From assembly GCA_035709005.1 (NCBI GenBank), contig DASTFB010000094.1:1-35007 (forward strand): a stretch of DNA of 35,007 bases, read 5' to 3'. The position numbers and the translations under genes were made by a program. Positions 19,446 to 27,262 of the stretch are shown here, in pieces (the stretch's first letter is position 1; each line of letters begins with the position of its first letter). The stretch is from Candidatus Methylomirabilota bacterium. GTDB lineage: Bacteria > Methylomirabilota > Methylomirabilia > Rokubacteriales > CSP1-6. The notes below the pieces were generated by a model. The model worked only from the letters and a program-made list of their open reading frames with translations, did no database searches and was not told the origin of the DNA.

Positions 19446-21010
19446 GCGCACCCAGTTCGAATCGCGATCCGAGCGCCGGCTCCGCCGGCGCAACCCTGGG
19501 GGGAGGTATCGGAAGGGGGGCGAAGCCCCCCTCCGAGGTAGCGAAGCCCCCCTCCGAGGTGGTTATCGGGCTCGAGGTCCATGCCCAGCTGCTGACGCGA
19601 TCCAAGATGTTCTGCGGTTGCCCGACCGCGTTCGGCGCCGCGCCCAACACGCAGACGTGCCCGGTGTGCCAGGGCATGCCGGGGGTGCTGCCGGTCATCA
19701 ACCGCCGGGCCGTCGAGTTCGGGATCCGCACCGCGCTGGCCTTCAACTGTCGTATCAACACGGCGTGCCGGTTCGCGCGCAAGCACTACTACTACCCCGA
19801 CATGCCCAAGAACTATCAGATCAGCCAGTACGAGGAGCCGCTCGCCGAGGAGGGCTGGCTGGAGATCGACCTGCCCGATGGCACCACGCGACGCATCGGC
19901 ATCGAGCGCCTGCACCTGGAGGAAGACGTCGGCAAGCTCGTGCACGAGGGCACGCTCGAGGCCGCGCAGTCGAGCCTGGTCGACTACAACCGCGCCGGCG
20001 TGCCGCTCATGGAGACGGTGTCGCGGCCCGACCTCCGCTCCCCCGAGGAGGCGGCTGCGTACCTCAAGGCGTTCCGTGCCGTCCTGGTCGACCTCGGCGT
20101 CTGCGACGGCAACATGGAGGAGGGCTCGCTGCGCTGCGACGCCAACGTCTCGCTCCGGCCGCGCGGGGCCGCCACGCTGGGCACCAAGGTCGAGATCAAG
20201 AACATGAACTCGTTCCGCAACGTGCAGCGCGCGCTGGAGTTCGAGATCGAGCGGCAGGCGCGGGCGCTCGGGGCCGGCGAGCGGATCGTCCAGGAGACGC
20301 GCCTGTGGGACGCCGAGCGCGGATACACGCGGGCCATGCGCACCAAGGAATACGCGCACGACTACCGCTATTTCCCCGAGCCCGACCTCCCCCCGCTGGC
20401 CTTGCCTGACGCCTGGATCGACGAGCTGCGGCGGAATCTGCCCGAGCTGCCCCGGGCCCGCCGCCACCGCTTCGTGACCCAGTACGGGCTGCCGGCCTAC
20501 GACGCCGGCGTGCTCACGCAGAGCCGAGCCCTGGCCGAGTACTTCGAGCAGGCGGTCGGCGAGTTTGGCAACCCCAAGATCGTCTCCAACTGGGTCATGT
20601 CCGAGCTCCTCCGCGCGCTGCCGGGCGACGACGAGCGCGCGCTGCGGACGACACCCCTCACGCCGGCGCGCCTGGCCGGGCTCCTGCGCCTGATCGACGA
20701 CGGCACCATCAGCGGCAAGATCGCCAAGGACGTGTTCGAGAGGATGCTGCGCACCGGCGAGGCGGCCGACACGATCGTCCAGCGCGAAGGGCTCACGCAG
20801 GTCGCCGACGTCGGAGCCCTGGCCGCGATCGTGGACCGCGTGCTCGCCGACAACCCCAAACCGGTGGAAGACTATCGGCGCGGCCGGGCGGCGGCGGCCA
20901 AGGCGCTGATGGGCCTGGTGATGAAAGCCACGCAAGGCAAGGCCAATCCCGCCGTCGTGACGCGACTCCTGGAGGAGAAACTCTCGGATGCAAAAGGCGG
21001 GCAGCTATAA
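19442..21010 (+). CDS. gatB: Asp-tRNA(Asn)/Glu-tRNA(Gln) amidotransferase subunit B
   Basis: Subunit that binds and activates the misacylated tRNA in the GatCAB complex. The core starts at about residue 41 ([10 protein letters not shown]). It contains [38 protein letters not shown] and the C-terminal YqeY-like helical tail. The ATG at 19442 overlaps the gatA stop and gives 522 residues. This leaves about 37 residues before the core, far more than the few usual in this family. That extension is encoded by a palindromic, tandemly repeated DNA element (19473-19560). A GTG at 19559 is the alternative start and would place the element in an untranslated gap. The body of the gene is intact and the C-terminus overlaps ftsE. 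Confidence 0.94.
19473..19560. repeat. Palindromic tandem-repeat element at the 5' end of gatB
   Basis: This 88-base segment holds three structures. GCGCCGG and CCGGCGC (19473-19479, 19485-19491) form a 7-base-pair hairpin. TCGGA-A-GGGGGGC, loop GAA, GCCCCCC-TCCGA (19509-19536) form a 12-base-pair stem with one bulge. A perfect 20-base direct repeat (19520-19539 and 19541-19560, period 21) reuses the right arm of that stem. Translated in the gatB frame, the repeats give two AKPPSEV units. The layout is that of a dispersed REP- or MITE-like intergenic repeat, but the copy number elsewhere is unknown. Confidence 0.7.
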
Positions 21011-21695
21011 TCGACTCGCCCCCGTGATTGAGCTGCACCGCGTCTCGAAGGTCTTCGCCGCCGGGCCTCTCAAAGTTCCGGCCCTCGTCGACGTGTCGTT
21101 CCGCATCGACAAGGGCGAGTACGTCGTCGTCACCGGGCCGACGGGCGCCGGCAAGACCACGCTGCTCCGCCTGCTCTATCGCGATGAGATCCCCACCGAG
21201 GGTGAGGTGGAGGTGCTGGGCCAGTCGCTCTCCCGCCTGGGGCGGCGGCAGGTCCAGACCCTGCGGCGCTCCATCGGCGTGGTGTTCCAGGACGCCAAGC
21301 TCCTCCCCGGCCGGACCGTGTACGAGAACATCGCGTTCGTGCTCCGGGTCACCGGCACTCCGCGGCGGGAGATCACGGCGCGAGCCTTCGAGGCGCTCCG
21401 GGCCGTCGGCCTGTCCTCGCGCGCCCAGGCGTACCCGTCGCATCTCAGCCAGGGCGAGGCCCAACGCGTGGCGCTGGCTCGCGCCATCGTGCGCCGGCAG
21501 CCGCTGCTGATCGCGGACGAGCCGGCCGGGACGCTCGACGAGGGCATGGCCGCCGAGGTGCTCGGCATCATCCGGGACATCTGGCTGGGCGGCACCACGG
21601 TGCTCCTGGCCACCCATCAGGGCCGGCTGGCCGCCGCCCTGCGCCGACGCACGCTCGTGCTGGAGGGCGGGCGGCTGGTCAAGGACCAGGGCTAG
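20988..21695 (+). CDS. ftsE: Cell division ATP-binding protein FtsE
   Basis: ABC-type ATPase that works with FtsX at the septum to control peptidoglycan hydrolysis. From ATG 20988 it is 235 residues. It has Walker [10 protein letters not shown] (Lys56), a Q-loop ([11 protein letters not shown]), the signature at residues 153-157 reading LSQGE instead of the usual LSGGE, Walker [14 protein letters not shown] and the H-loop THQ. The ATG has a GGAGGAG site about 10 bases upstream and overlaps the gatB end by 23 bases. GTG 21024 would give 223 residues and a more standard N-terminus ([10 protein letters not shown]). Either start or both may be used. ftsX follows immediately. Confidence 0.92.
   Translation: MQKAGSYNRLAPVIELHRVSKVFAAGPLKVPALVDVSFRIDKGEYVVVTGPTGAGKTTLLRLLYRDEIPTEGEVEVLGQSLSRLGRRQVQTLRRSIGVVFQDAKLLPGRTVYENIAFVLRVTGTPRREITARAFEALRAVGLSSRAQAYPSHLSQGEAQRVALARAIVRRQPLLIADEPAGTLDEGMAAEVLGIIRDIWLGGTTVLLATHQGRLAAALRRRTLVLEGGRLVKDQG
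21006..21011 (+). promoter_or_regulatory. Perfect -10 hexamer at the gatB-ftsE junction
   Basis: TATAAT lies across the gatB stop codon and ends 12 bases before the alternative ftsE start GTG 21024. No -35 match is seen 16-18 bases upstream. If active, it would allow ftsEX-envC expression separately from gatCAB and favour the shorter FtsE. Confidence 0.3.
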
Positions 21696-22583
21696 ATGTT
21701 CGGCTTCCTCGTCGGCGAGGCGCTGCGCGACGTCCGACGGGCTGGCCGGGTGGCCGTGAGCGCCGTGATGCTGATCACGCTGTCCCTGGGCGCGGCGGGC
21801 GCGTTCTGGCTGGCCTCCACGAATCTGGGGCGCGCCGTCAGCGAGTGGCGCCGCCACGCGCGCATCATCGTGTACCTCAAGCGCGAGCCGCCGGCGTCGG
21901 AGATTCCGAACCTGGTCCGCCTGGCGCTGGCGGTCCCCGGCGTGGGCAGCGTGCGCTACGTCGGGAAGGCCGAAGCGCTCGCCGACCTGAAAAAGATCCT
22001 GGGCAAGGATGCCGACGTCGCCGAGCAGCTGCCCAGCAACCCGCTGCCGGCGTCGATAGAAATCACGCCTGCCGGCGCCGCGGCCACCCCGGACGGCGTC
22101 CGGCTCCTCATCGAGCGGCTGGCGGCCCTGCCGGAGGTCGAGGAGGTCGAGGGCGGGCTCGAATGGATCGAGCGCCTCGCCCACTGGCAGCGGTTGCTGG
22201 CCGTCATCGGTCTGGGCGTGGGCGCCGTGCTCGCGCTGGCCGCGATCCTCACGGTGACGACGGCGACCACCCTGGTGCTCCACGCACGCCGACAGGAGAC
22301 CGAGATCATGCGGCTGGTGGGAGCGCCGGAGGTGGCGATCCGTCTGCCGCTGCTGCTCCAGGGCATGATCCAGGGACTGCTCGGCGCGGTCCTGGCCCTG
22401 CTCGTGCTACGGACCGCTCATCACGTGGCGGCGCCGTGGCTGGAGCCCCTGACGAATCTCACCATCGGGCTGCCGCGCCTGGAGTTCCTCACGCCGGCCG
22501 GCATGCTCACGCTGGTGCTCGCCGGAGCGGGCCTGGGGGGTCTCGGGGGCTGGCTCACCCGGGGGCGGCGAGGCGCGGTGTGA
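21696..22583 (+). CDS. ftsX: Cell division permease-like protein FtsX
   Basis: Inner-membrane partner of FtsE that transmits ATPase-driven changes to a periplasmic hydrolase activator. The 295-residue protein has a cytoplasmic start and a first membrane helix at about 20-42. A periplasmic domain (about 43-165) includes IIVYLKREPPASEI and a YVGKAEALADLKK segment of the FtsX extracellular fold. Three C-terminal helices lie at roughly 168-195, 215-240 and 268-288. The ATG directly follows the ftsE stop with no gap. The envC-like GTG overlaps its stop, consistent with production of the whole FtsEX-EnvC module at fixed ratio. Confidence 0.94.
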   Translation: MFGFLVGEALRDVRRAGRVAVSAVMLITLSLGAAGAFWLASTNLGRAVSEWRRHARIIVYLKREPPASEIPNLVRLALAVPGVGSVRYVGKAEALADLKKILGKDADVAEQLPSNPLPASIEITPAGAAATPDGVRLLIERLAALPEVEEVEGGLEWIERLAHWQRLLAVIGLGVGAVLALAAILTVTTATTLVLHARRQETEIMRLVGAPEVAIRLPLLLQGMIQGLLGAVLALLVLRTAHHVAAPWLEPLTNLTIGLPRLEFLTPAGMLTLVLAGAGLGGLGGWLTRGRRGAV

Positions 22584-23767
22584 GAGGCCTGCTCGCGCTG
22601 GCCGGGGTCCTCCTGCTGGTCGTGACGGCCGAGGCCCAGTCCCGGCGGGAGGACCCGCTGCGCAAGCAGCAGCAGCGGCTGCAGGAAACCCAGCGTCAGC
22701 TCAAGCACGAACGCGAGAAGGCGGCCGCGGCGCGCCGGCGGGAGAGCTCGCTCCTGGTCGAGCTCGAGGAGACCGAGCGGCGTCTGGCGGACAAGCGGCG
22801 CGAGGCGGTGCGGCTCGATCGCCAGGTCCGGCGGCTGCAGAGCGAGATCACCGGGCTGCGGGGTGACATCGTGCGCCTGGAGGGCCATCGTGGCGGGCAG
22901 GAGCGCGCGCTGGCCCGCCGGCTACGCGTCATGTACAAGATCCATGCCCGGGGGGCGGCGCTCCCGATCCTGGTCAGCGACCACAACCCCATGGATCGCA
23001 TCGCCGCCATCCGCCATCTGGCCAGCCTGGCCGCTCTGGACGCCCGCCTGATTCAAGAGTATCGTGTCACTTCGGGCCGCCTTACCGACCGTAAGCAGCG
23101 GGAGGAAGCGCGCAGGACCGAGCTGGCCGGGCTTCGAGCCGAGGCCAAGCGTGAGCAGGCGGCGGCGGACCGGGAGGCGGCCAACCGGCGGAGATTGTTG
23201 GCCAAGGTCCGGGGTGAGCGGGCCTACCACGACCGCATGGTCGGCGAGCTCACGGAAGCGTCCCGGCGCCTGGAGGCCTTCATCCGTGACCTGGCGGCCA
23301 AGCAGCGCCGGGCGGCCAAGGGGCCCCCGCGCCTGCCCGGCGACACCCCGCGGACGGGATTCGGCGCCTTCCGGGGCCGCCTGCCCTGGCCGACCGACGG
23401 CCGGATGGTGAACGGCTTCGGCGCTCAGGTGCACCCCCGGTTCGGGACGCGAACGTTCCGGAATGGGGTGGACATCGAGGCCCCCGAGGGGACCGAGATC
23501 GCCGCGGTGTACGGGGGCCACGTCGTCTATACGGGGTGGTTTAAAGGCTACGGGAATTTGATTATTCTTGACCATGGGCACGATTACTACACGATCTATG
23601 CGCACATCGCCGAGATCGGCGTGAAGGAAGGCGAGGACGTTCGACAGGGCCAGCGGATCGGGACCGTGGGGGACACGGGGTCGCTGGAGGGAGCGCGGCT
23701 GTACTTTGAGGTGCGGTACCAGGGCCGGGCACTCGACCCCGCCGACTGGCTCCGCCAACCGGGGTGA
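22580..23767 (+). CDS. envC: EnvC-like murein hydrolase activator (coiled coil plus degenerate LytM)
   Basis: Periplasmic protein, 395 residues from GTG 22580, with a signal peptide (about 1-20, ending AEA). A long Arg/Glu/Gln-rich coiled coil runs over about 25-250, and a C-terminal M23/LytM domain over about 275-390. The zinc site is broken: the HxGxD motif reads R294-N-G-V-D298 and the HxH motif near the end reads R373-L-Y375. The His in YAH is kept. E. coli EnvC, which activates amidases AmiA and AmiB rather than cutting murein itself, also has LYFE at the second position. Together with FtsEX directly upstream, a non-catalytic activator role is well supported. The start overlaps the ftsX stop. 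Confidence 0.9.
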   Translation: MRGLLALAGVLLLVVTAEAQSRREDPLRKQQQRLQETQRQLKHEREKAAAARRRESSLLVELEETERRLADKRREAVRLDRQVRRLQSEITGLRGDIVRLEGHRGGQERALARRLRVMYKIHARGAALPILVSDHNPMDRIAAIRHLASLAALDARLIQEYRVTSGRLTDRKQREEARRTELAGLRAEAKREQAAADREAANRRRLLAKVRGERAYHDRMVGELTEASRRLEAFIRDLAAKQRRAAKGPPRLPGDTPRTGFGAFRGRLPWPTDGRMVNGFGAQVHPRFGTRTFRNGVDIEAPEGTEIAAVYGGHVVYTGWFKGYGNLIILDHGHDYYTIYAHIAEIGVKEGEDVRQGQRIGTVGDTGSLEGARLYFEVRYQGRALDPADWLRQPG

Positions 23768-23777
23768 GGGGGGCTTC

Positions 23778-25013
23778 ATGAAGAAGGCGTTCGTCATCGG
23801 GTCGCTGCTGGTGGTGCTCACGCTGTCGCTCGGCGGCTCGGTGGCCAGTAAGAGCCCGGAGAGCGGCGCGACGTACGAGCAGCTCAAGCTGTTCACCGAG
23901 GTGCTGTCGATCGTTCAGAACCAGTACGTCGACGAGGTGCCGCCCCGCGATCTGATCTACAGCGCCATCAAGGGGACGCTGCGCGGTCTCGACCCTCACA
24001 GCTCGTTCCTGGACCCGGACAGCTATCGTGAGATGCAGGTGGAGACGTCGGGCAGCTTCGGCGGTCTGGGCATCGAGATCACACTGCGCGACGACATCCT
24101 GACCGTGGTGGCCCCCATCGAGGGCACACCGGCCTACCGCGCCGGTATCCACTCCGGCGACCGGATCATCAAGATCGACGGCATCGTCACCAAGGACATG
24201 CAGCTGTCCGACGCGGTGAAGCGGATGCGGGGCCGGCCGGGCACCAAGGTCACCATTTCCGTGGCGCGGGAAGGCTGGACGGAGCCCAAGGACATCGAGA
24301 TCATGCGGGAGCAGATCCGCGTGCAGTCCGTGCGGACCCATGATCTGGAGAACGGCATCGGCTACCTGCGCCTCCGCCAGTTCCAGGAGCAGACGGCCCA
24401 CGACGTGGAGGCGGCGCTGGAGAAGTTCACCAAGGCCGGGAAGAAGGCCATGGTGCTGGACCTGCGCAACAACCCGGGCGGCCTGCTGACCGCGGCCGTG
24501 GAGGTCGCCGAGAAGTTCCTGGACGACGGCAAGCTCGTCGTCTACACGGAAGGCCGGGTGCGCAACCAGAACATGCGGTTCTCGGCCCACGCCAAGAAAC
24601 CGCTCAACACGATCCCCATGGTGGTCCTGATCAACCAGGGCAGCGCCTCCGCGTCGGAGATCGTGGCCGGCGCGCTGCAGGATTACAACCGGGCCGTGGT
24701 GGTGGGCACCCAGAGCTTCGGCAAGGGCTCCGTCCAGACCATCATCCCGCTCTCGGACGGCTCCGGCCTCCGGCTCACGACGGCCAAGTACTTCACTCCC
24801 AAGGGCCGCTCCATCCACGGCAAGGGCATCACGCCCGACATCGAGGTCGAAGTGCCCAAGGAAAAGAACGGGGCGGCGGCGCCCACGCCCCCGTCCCTCG
24901 ACCCCATGGAGGAGCTCAAGCGGGACGTCCAGCTGCAGCGGGCGCTCGACGTCATCAAGGCCATGCGTGTGCTGGAGCAGCGCGGGACGGGCACGCAGGC
25001 GCAAGCCAAGTAA
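23778..25013 (+). CDS. ctpA: S41-family C-terminal processing peptidase
   Basis: Exported serine protease that trims or degrades envelope proteins at their C-termini. It has 411 residues from ATG 23778, with a G-rich ribosome-binding site (GAGGGGGG) just upstream and a signal or anchor segment at about 3-23. A PDZ domain covers about 90-165 (GGLGIEI, GTPAYRAGIHSGDRI). The peptidase core carries the Ser-Lys dyad: Ser291 in GSASASE and Lys316 in FGKGSVQ. The 25-residue spacing is the same as for Ser430/Lys455 of E. coli Prc. The gap after the envC-like gene is 10 bases. EnvC/FtsEX followed by ctpA is a frequent order in Proteobacteria-like genomes. A hairpin terminator follows. Confidence 0.94.
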   Translation: MKKAFVIGSLLVVLTLSLGGSVASKSPESGATYEQLKLFTEVLSIVQNQYVDEVPPRDLIYSAIKGTLRGLDPHSSFLDPDSYREMQVETSGSFGGLGIEITLRDDILTVVAPIEGTPAYRAGIHSGDRIIKIDGIVTKDMQLSDAVKRMRGRPGTKVTISVAREGWTEPKDIEIMREQIRVQSVRTHDLENGIGYLRLRQFQEQTAHDVEAALEKFTKAGKKAMVLDLRNNPGGLLTAAVEVAEKFLDDGKLVVYTEGRVRNQNMRFSAHAKKPLNTIPMVVLINQGSASASEIVAGALQDYNRAVVVGTQSFGKGSVQTIIPLSDGSGLRLTTAKYFTPKGRSIHGKGITPDIEVEVPKEKNGAAAPTPPSLDPMEELKRDVQLQRALDVIKAMRVLEQRGTGTQAQAK

Positions 25014-25029
25014 CGGGCTGCATGGCGGT

Positions 25030-25068
25030 GGGGGGCGGTGCGCGCATGCGCCGCCCCCCGCCTGTTTT
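25030..25068 (+). terminator. GC-rich hairpin with short T-run after ctpA
   Basis: GGGGGGCG (25030-25037) pairs with CGCCCCCC (25052-25059), and GCGC (25040-25043) pairs with GCGC (25048-25051) around a GCAT loop, with a 2-base bulge. GCCTGTTTT follows. It lies 16 bases after the ctpA stop and ends 16 bases before tsaD, so it probably ends the pcrA-gat-fts-ctpA run. The T-run is short, so read-through is likely. Confidence 0.6.
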
Positions 25069-25083
25069 CCCCGCCTGACGACC

Positions 25084-26085
25084 ATGATCGTGCTCGGTAT
25101 CGAGAGTTCCTGCGACGAGACGGCAGCGGCGGTGCTCGCCGACGGCCGGCGGATCCTGTCCAACGTGGTGGCCTCCCAGGACGCGATTCATGCCCCCTAC
25201 GGCGGCGTGGTGCCCGAGCTGGCGTCGCGGCGTCACCTGGAAGTGATCGGGCCCGTGATCCAGCGGGCCCTCGACGATGCCGGCGTCAAGCTGGGCGACC
25301 TCGACGGCATCGCCGTGACCCGGGGACCGGGCCTTGTCGGCTCGCTCCTGATCGGGTGCTCGGTGGCCAAGGCGATGGCCTGGGTCAACCGCACGCCCCT
25401 GGTCGGCGTCAATCACCTGGAGGGGCACATCTACGCGGCGTTCCTGGCGGAGGACCCGCCGGACTACCCGTTCCTCGCACTGGTCGTCTCGGGCGGCCAC
25501 ACGGCCCTCTATCACGCGCGCGAGCCCCTGAGTTACGCCCTGGTCGGCCAGACCCGCGATGACGCCGCCGGCGAAGCCTTCGACAAGGTCGCCAAGCTGC
25601 TGGGCCTGGGGTTCCCGGGCGGGCCGGCCATCCAGCGGGCGGCCGAGCAGGGCGACCCGCGCGCCGTGGCCTTCCCGCTCGCCCAGATGACCGACGGCGC
25701 CCGCGACTTCTCGTTCAGCGGGATCAAGACGTTCGCCTCGCTCCACGTGAAGCGGCACGGCCCGTTGTCGGCGGCCCAGGTCGCCGACGTGGCGGCCTCC
25801 TTCCAGGCCGCGGTGGTCAAGATGCTGGTCCGGAAGACGATCCGGGCGGCGCTGCACCTGGGTGTCAAGCGCGTGGTGCTCACGGGCGGTGTCGCGGCGA
25901 ACGGGCCGCTGCGCCGGGCCCTGCGGGCCGAGGCGGAGGAGCACGGGATCGCGCTGCACATTCCGCCGCCCCGGCTCTGCACCGACAACGCCGCCATGAT
26001 CACCGCGGCGGGCACCGCGCGGCTGGCCGCGGGCGAGCGGGCGGGGCTGGACATGAACGCGCGTCCCGACCTGGCCCTGGCGTGA
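25084..26085 (+). CDS. tsaD: tRNA N6-threonylcarbamoyladenosine transferase
   Basis: Transfers the threonylcarbamoyl group from its AMP ester to A37 of tRNAs reading ANN codons, with TsaB and TsaE as partners. From ATG 25084 it is 333 residues, the normal bacterial length. It opens with VLGIESSCDETA, has the metal-binding His111 and His115 (HLEGH, the same numbers as in E. coli), the GGHTAL motif, GEAFDKVAKLLGL, and a late GGVAANGPLR block. In-frame codons further upstream run through the hairpin after ctpA, so this ATG is preferred. No convincing ribosome-binding site precedes it. Confidence 0.95.
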   Translation: MIVLGIESSCDETAAAVLADGRRILSNVVASQDAIHAPYGGVVPELASRRHLEVIGPVIQRALDDAGVKLGDLDGIAVTRGPGLVGSLLIGCSVAKAMAWVNRTPLVGVNHLEGHIYAAFLAEDPPDYPFLALVVSGGHTALYHAREPLSYALVGQTRDDAAGEAFDKVAKLLGLGFPGGPAIQRAAEQGDPRAVAFPLAQMTDGARDFSFSGIKTFASLHVKRHGPLSAAQVADVAASFQAAVVKMLVRKTIRAALHLGVKRVVLTGGVAANGPLRRALRAEAEEHGIALHIPPPRLCTDNAAMITAAGTARLAAGERAGLDMNARPDLALA

Positions 26086-26144
26086 GCAGGCAATGTTTCG
26101 GCTCTGATCGGGCAGGAGAAGGACCGCCCAGGGGGATCGCGGCG

Positions 26145-26180
26145 GGGCACGGGCGTGGCGAAGCCCGGGTGCCCGTGCCC
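26145..26180 (+). promoter_or_regulatory. Strong hairpin directly before the NtrB-like gene
   Basis: GGGCACGGGC (26145-26154) is perfectly complementary to GCCCGTGCCC (26171-26180), with a 16-base loop that contains GCGAAGCCC. The 3' arm ends 8 bases before the ATG at 26189, exactly where a ribosome-binding site should be. It may limit translation of the kinase, act as a terminator or attenuator after tsaD (only TGTTC follows), or be a stray repeat. The loop motif also occurs in the gatB repeat element. Confidence 0.5.
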
Positions 26181-26188
26181 TGTTCAAC

Positions 26189-27262
26189 ATGAACTATCCG
26201 GCGGTGCTGGCCGGGCTTCCCGATGCGGTCGTCGCGGTGGACGCGGGGTTGCACATCGTGTTCTGGAACGCCGCGGCGGAGGAGCTCACCGGGCGCTCGG
26301 CCCGGCGGGTGCAGGGGCGGGTGGTCAAGGAAGTGTTCCCGCCCGGCGCTTCGCTCGTGAGCCGGCTGGCCGAGACCATCGCCTCGGGCGAAGGCCGCTC
26401 GGAGCCCGAGGCGGTCCTGGACACCGTCGAGGGACGGACCGTCCCGGTCAGCGTCGTGACCGCGCCCCTCTTCGCCCGGGACGGGTCAGTGGAAGGCGCG
26501 GTGGTGGTTGTTCGCGATCTCTCCCGGATCCGGCAGCTCGAAAACGAGGTCCGCCGTGGCGAGACGCTGGCTGCGGCCGGTCGCATGGCCGTGGGCCTGG
26601 CCCACGAGATCCGGAACCCGCTCGGCGCCATCCGCGGGGCCGTGCAGCTGCTGGCTCGAGAGCTGGGGGCCGACTCCCGCCTGCAGGAATACACCGACGT
26701 GTTGAAGAAGGAGGTCGATCGCGTCAACCGCATCATCGAGATGCTGCTCGACCTGGGGCGCCCGGTGCAGGTCCGGCGGGCTCCGCTCAACCTCCACCAG
26801 CTCCTGGAGCGCGTGACCCTCCTCCACCAGGAGGCGGCCCGCGCCGCCAACGTCACCTTCGTGCGGCGCTACGATCCCAGCTTGCCGCCCATCCTCGGCG
26901 ACGAGGACCGCCTGCTGCAGGTGTTCCACAACCTGGTGGTGAACGCGCTGGACGCGATGAAGCAGGGCGGCCGGCTCACGCTGACGACGCGCGTCAGCCT
27001 CAACCCGCTCTACGGCAAGGTCGACGTGGGCGGCGGGCAGCGTCCGATGGTCGAGGCCCAGGTCGCCGACGAAGGGCCCGGGATGCCGGCCGCCGTCCGC
27101 GCCAGGATCTTCGACCCCTTCTTCACCACGAAGGAGCGTGGCCTGGGGCTGGGCCTGGCCCTCTGCCACCGGATCATCGAGGAGCATCGCGGCGCCATCC
27201 AGGTCGACTCGACGGAGGGGCGGGGCACCGTCGTCACGTGCTTCCTGCCGGTCGCCAAGTGA
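26189..27262 (+). CDS. NtrB-like PAS sensor histidine kinase
   Basis: Two-component sensor, 357 residues, with no membrane helices, so it senses cytoplasmic signals. A PAS domain covers about 3-115 (LPDAVVAVD, IVFWNAAAEELTG). A HisKA dimerisation domain carries His139 in AHEIRNPLGAIRG. A HATPase domain covers about 235-355, with the N box (HNLVVNALDAM), DEGPGM and GLGLGLALCHRII. This is the NtrB/GlnL class. The regulator gene starts inside its stop codon (GTGA), so the pair is cognate. Nitrogen control is the obvious guess but is not shown: no glnA, glnB or amtB is near. No ribosome-binding site is visible. Confidence 0.9.
   Translation: MNYPAVLAGLPDAVVAVDAGLHIVFWNAAAEELTGRSARRVQGRVVKEVFPPGASLVSRLAETIASGEGRSEPEAVLDTVEGRTVPVSVVTAPLFARDGSVEGAVVVVRDLSRIRQLENEVRRGETLAAAGRMAVGLAHEIRNPLGAIRGAVQLLARELGADSRLQEYTDVLKKEVDRVNRIIEMLLDLGRPVQVRRAPLNLHQLLERVTLLHQEAARAANVTFVRRYDPSLPPILGDEDRLLQVFHNLVVNALDAMKQGGRLTLTTRVSLNPLYGKVDVGGGQRPMVEAQVADEGPGMPAAVRARIFDPFFTTKERGLGLGLALCHRIIEEHRGAIQVDSTEGRGTVVTCFLPVAK

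Noticed and set aside
19509-19560. Possible CRISPR or coding microsatellite in gatB
   Set aside because: The two units are separated by a single base and belong to a hairpin; a palindromic dispersed repeat explains it better.
24967-25083. Longer tsaD start inside ctpA
   Set aside because: The added residues are encoded by the ctpA end and the terminator hairpin; the conserved TsaD N-terminus begins at ATG 25084.
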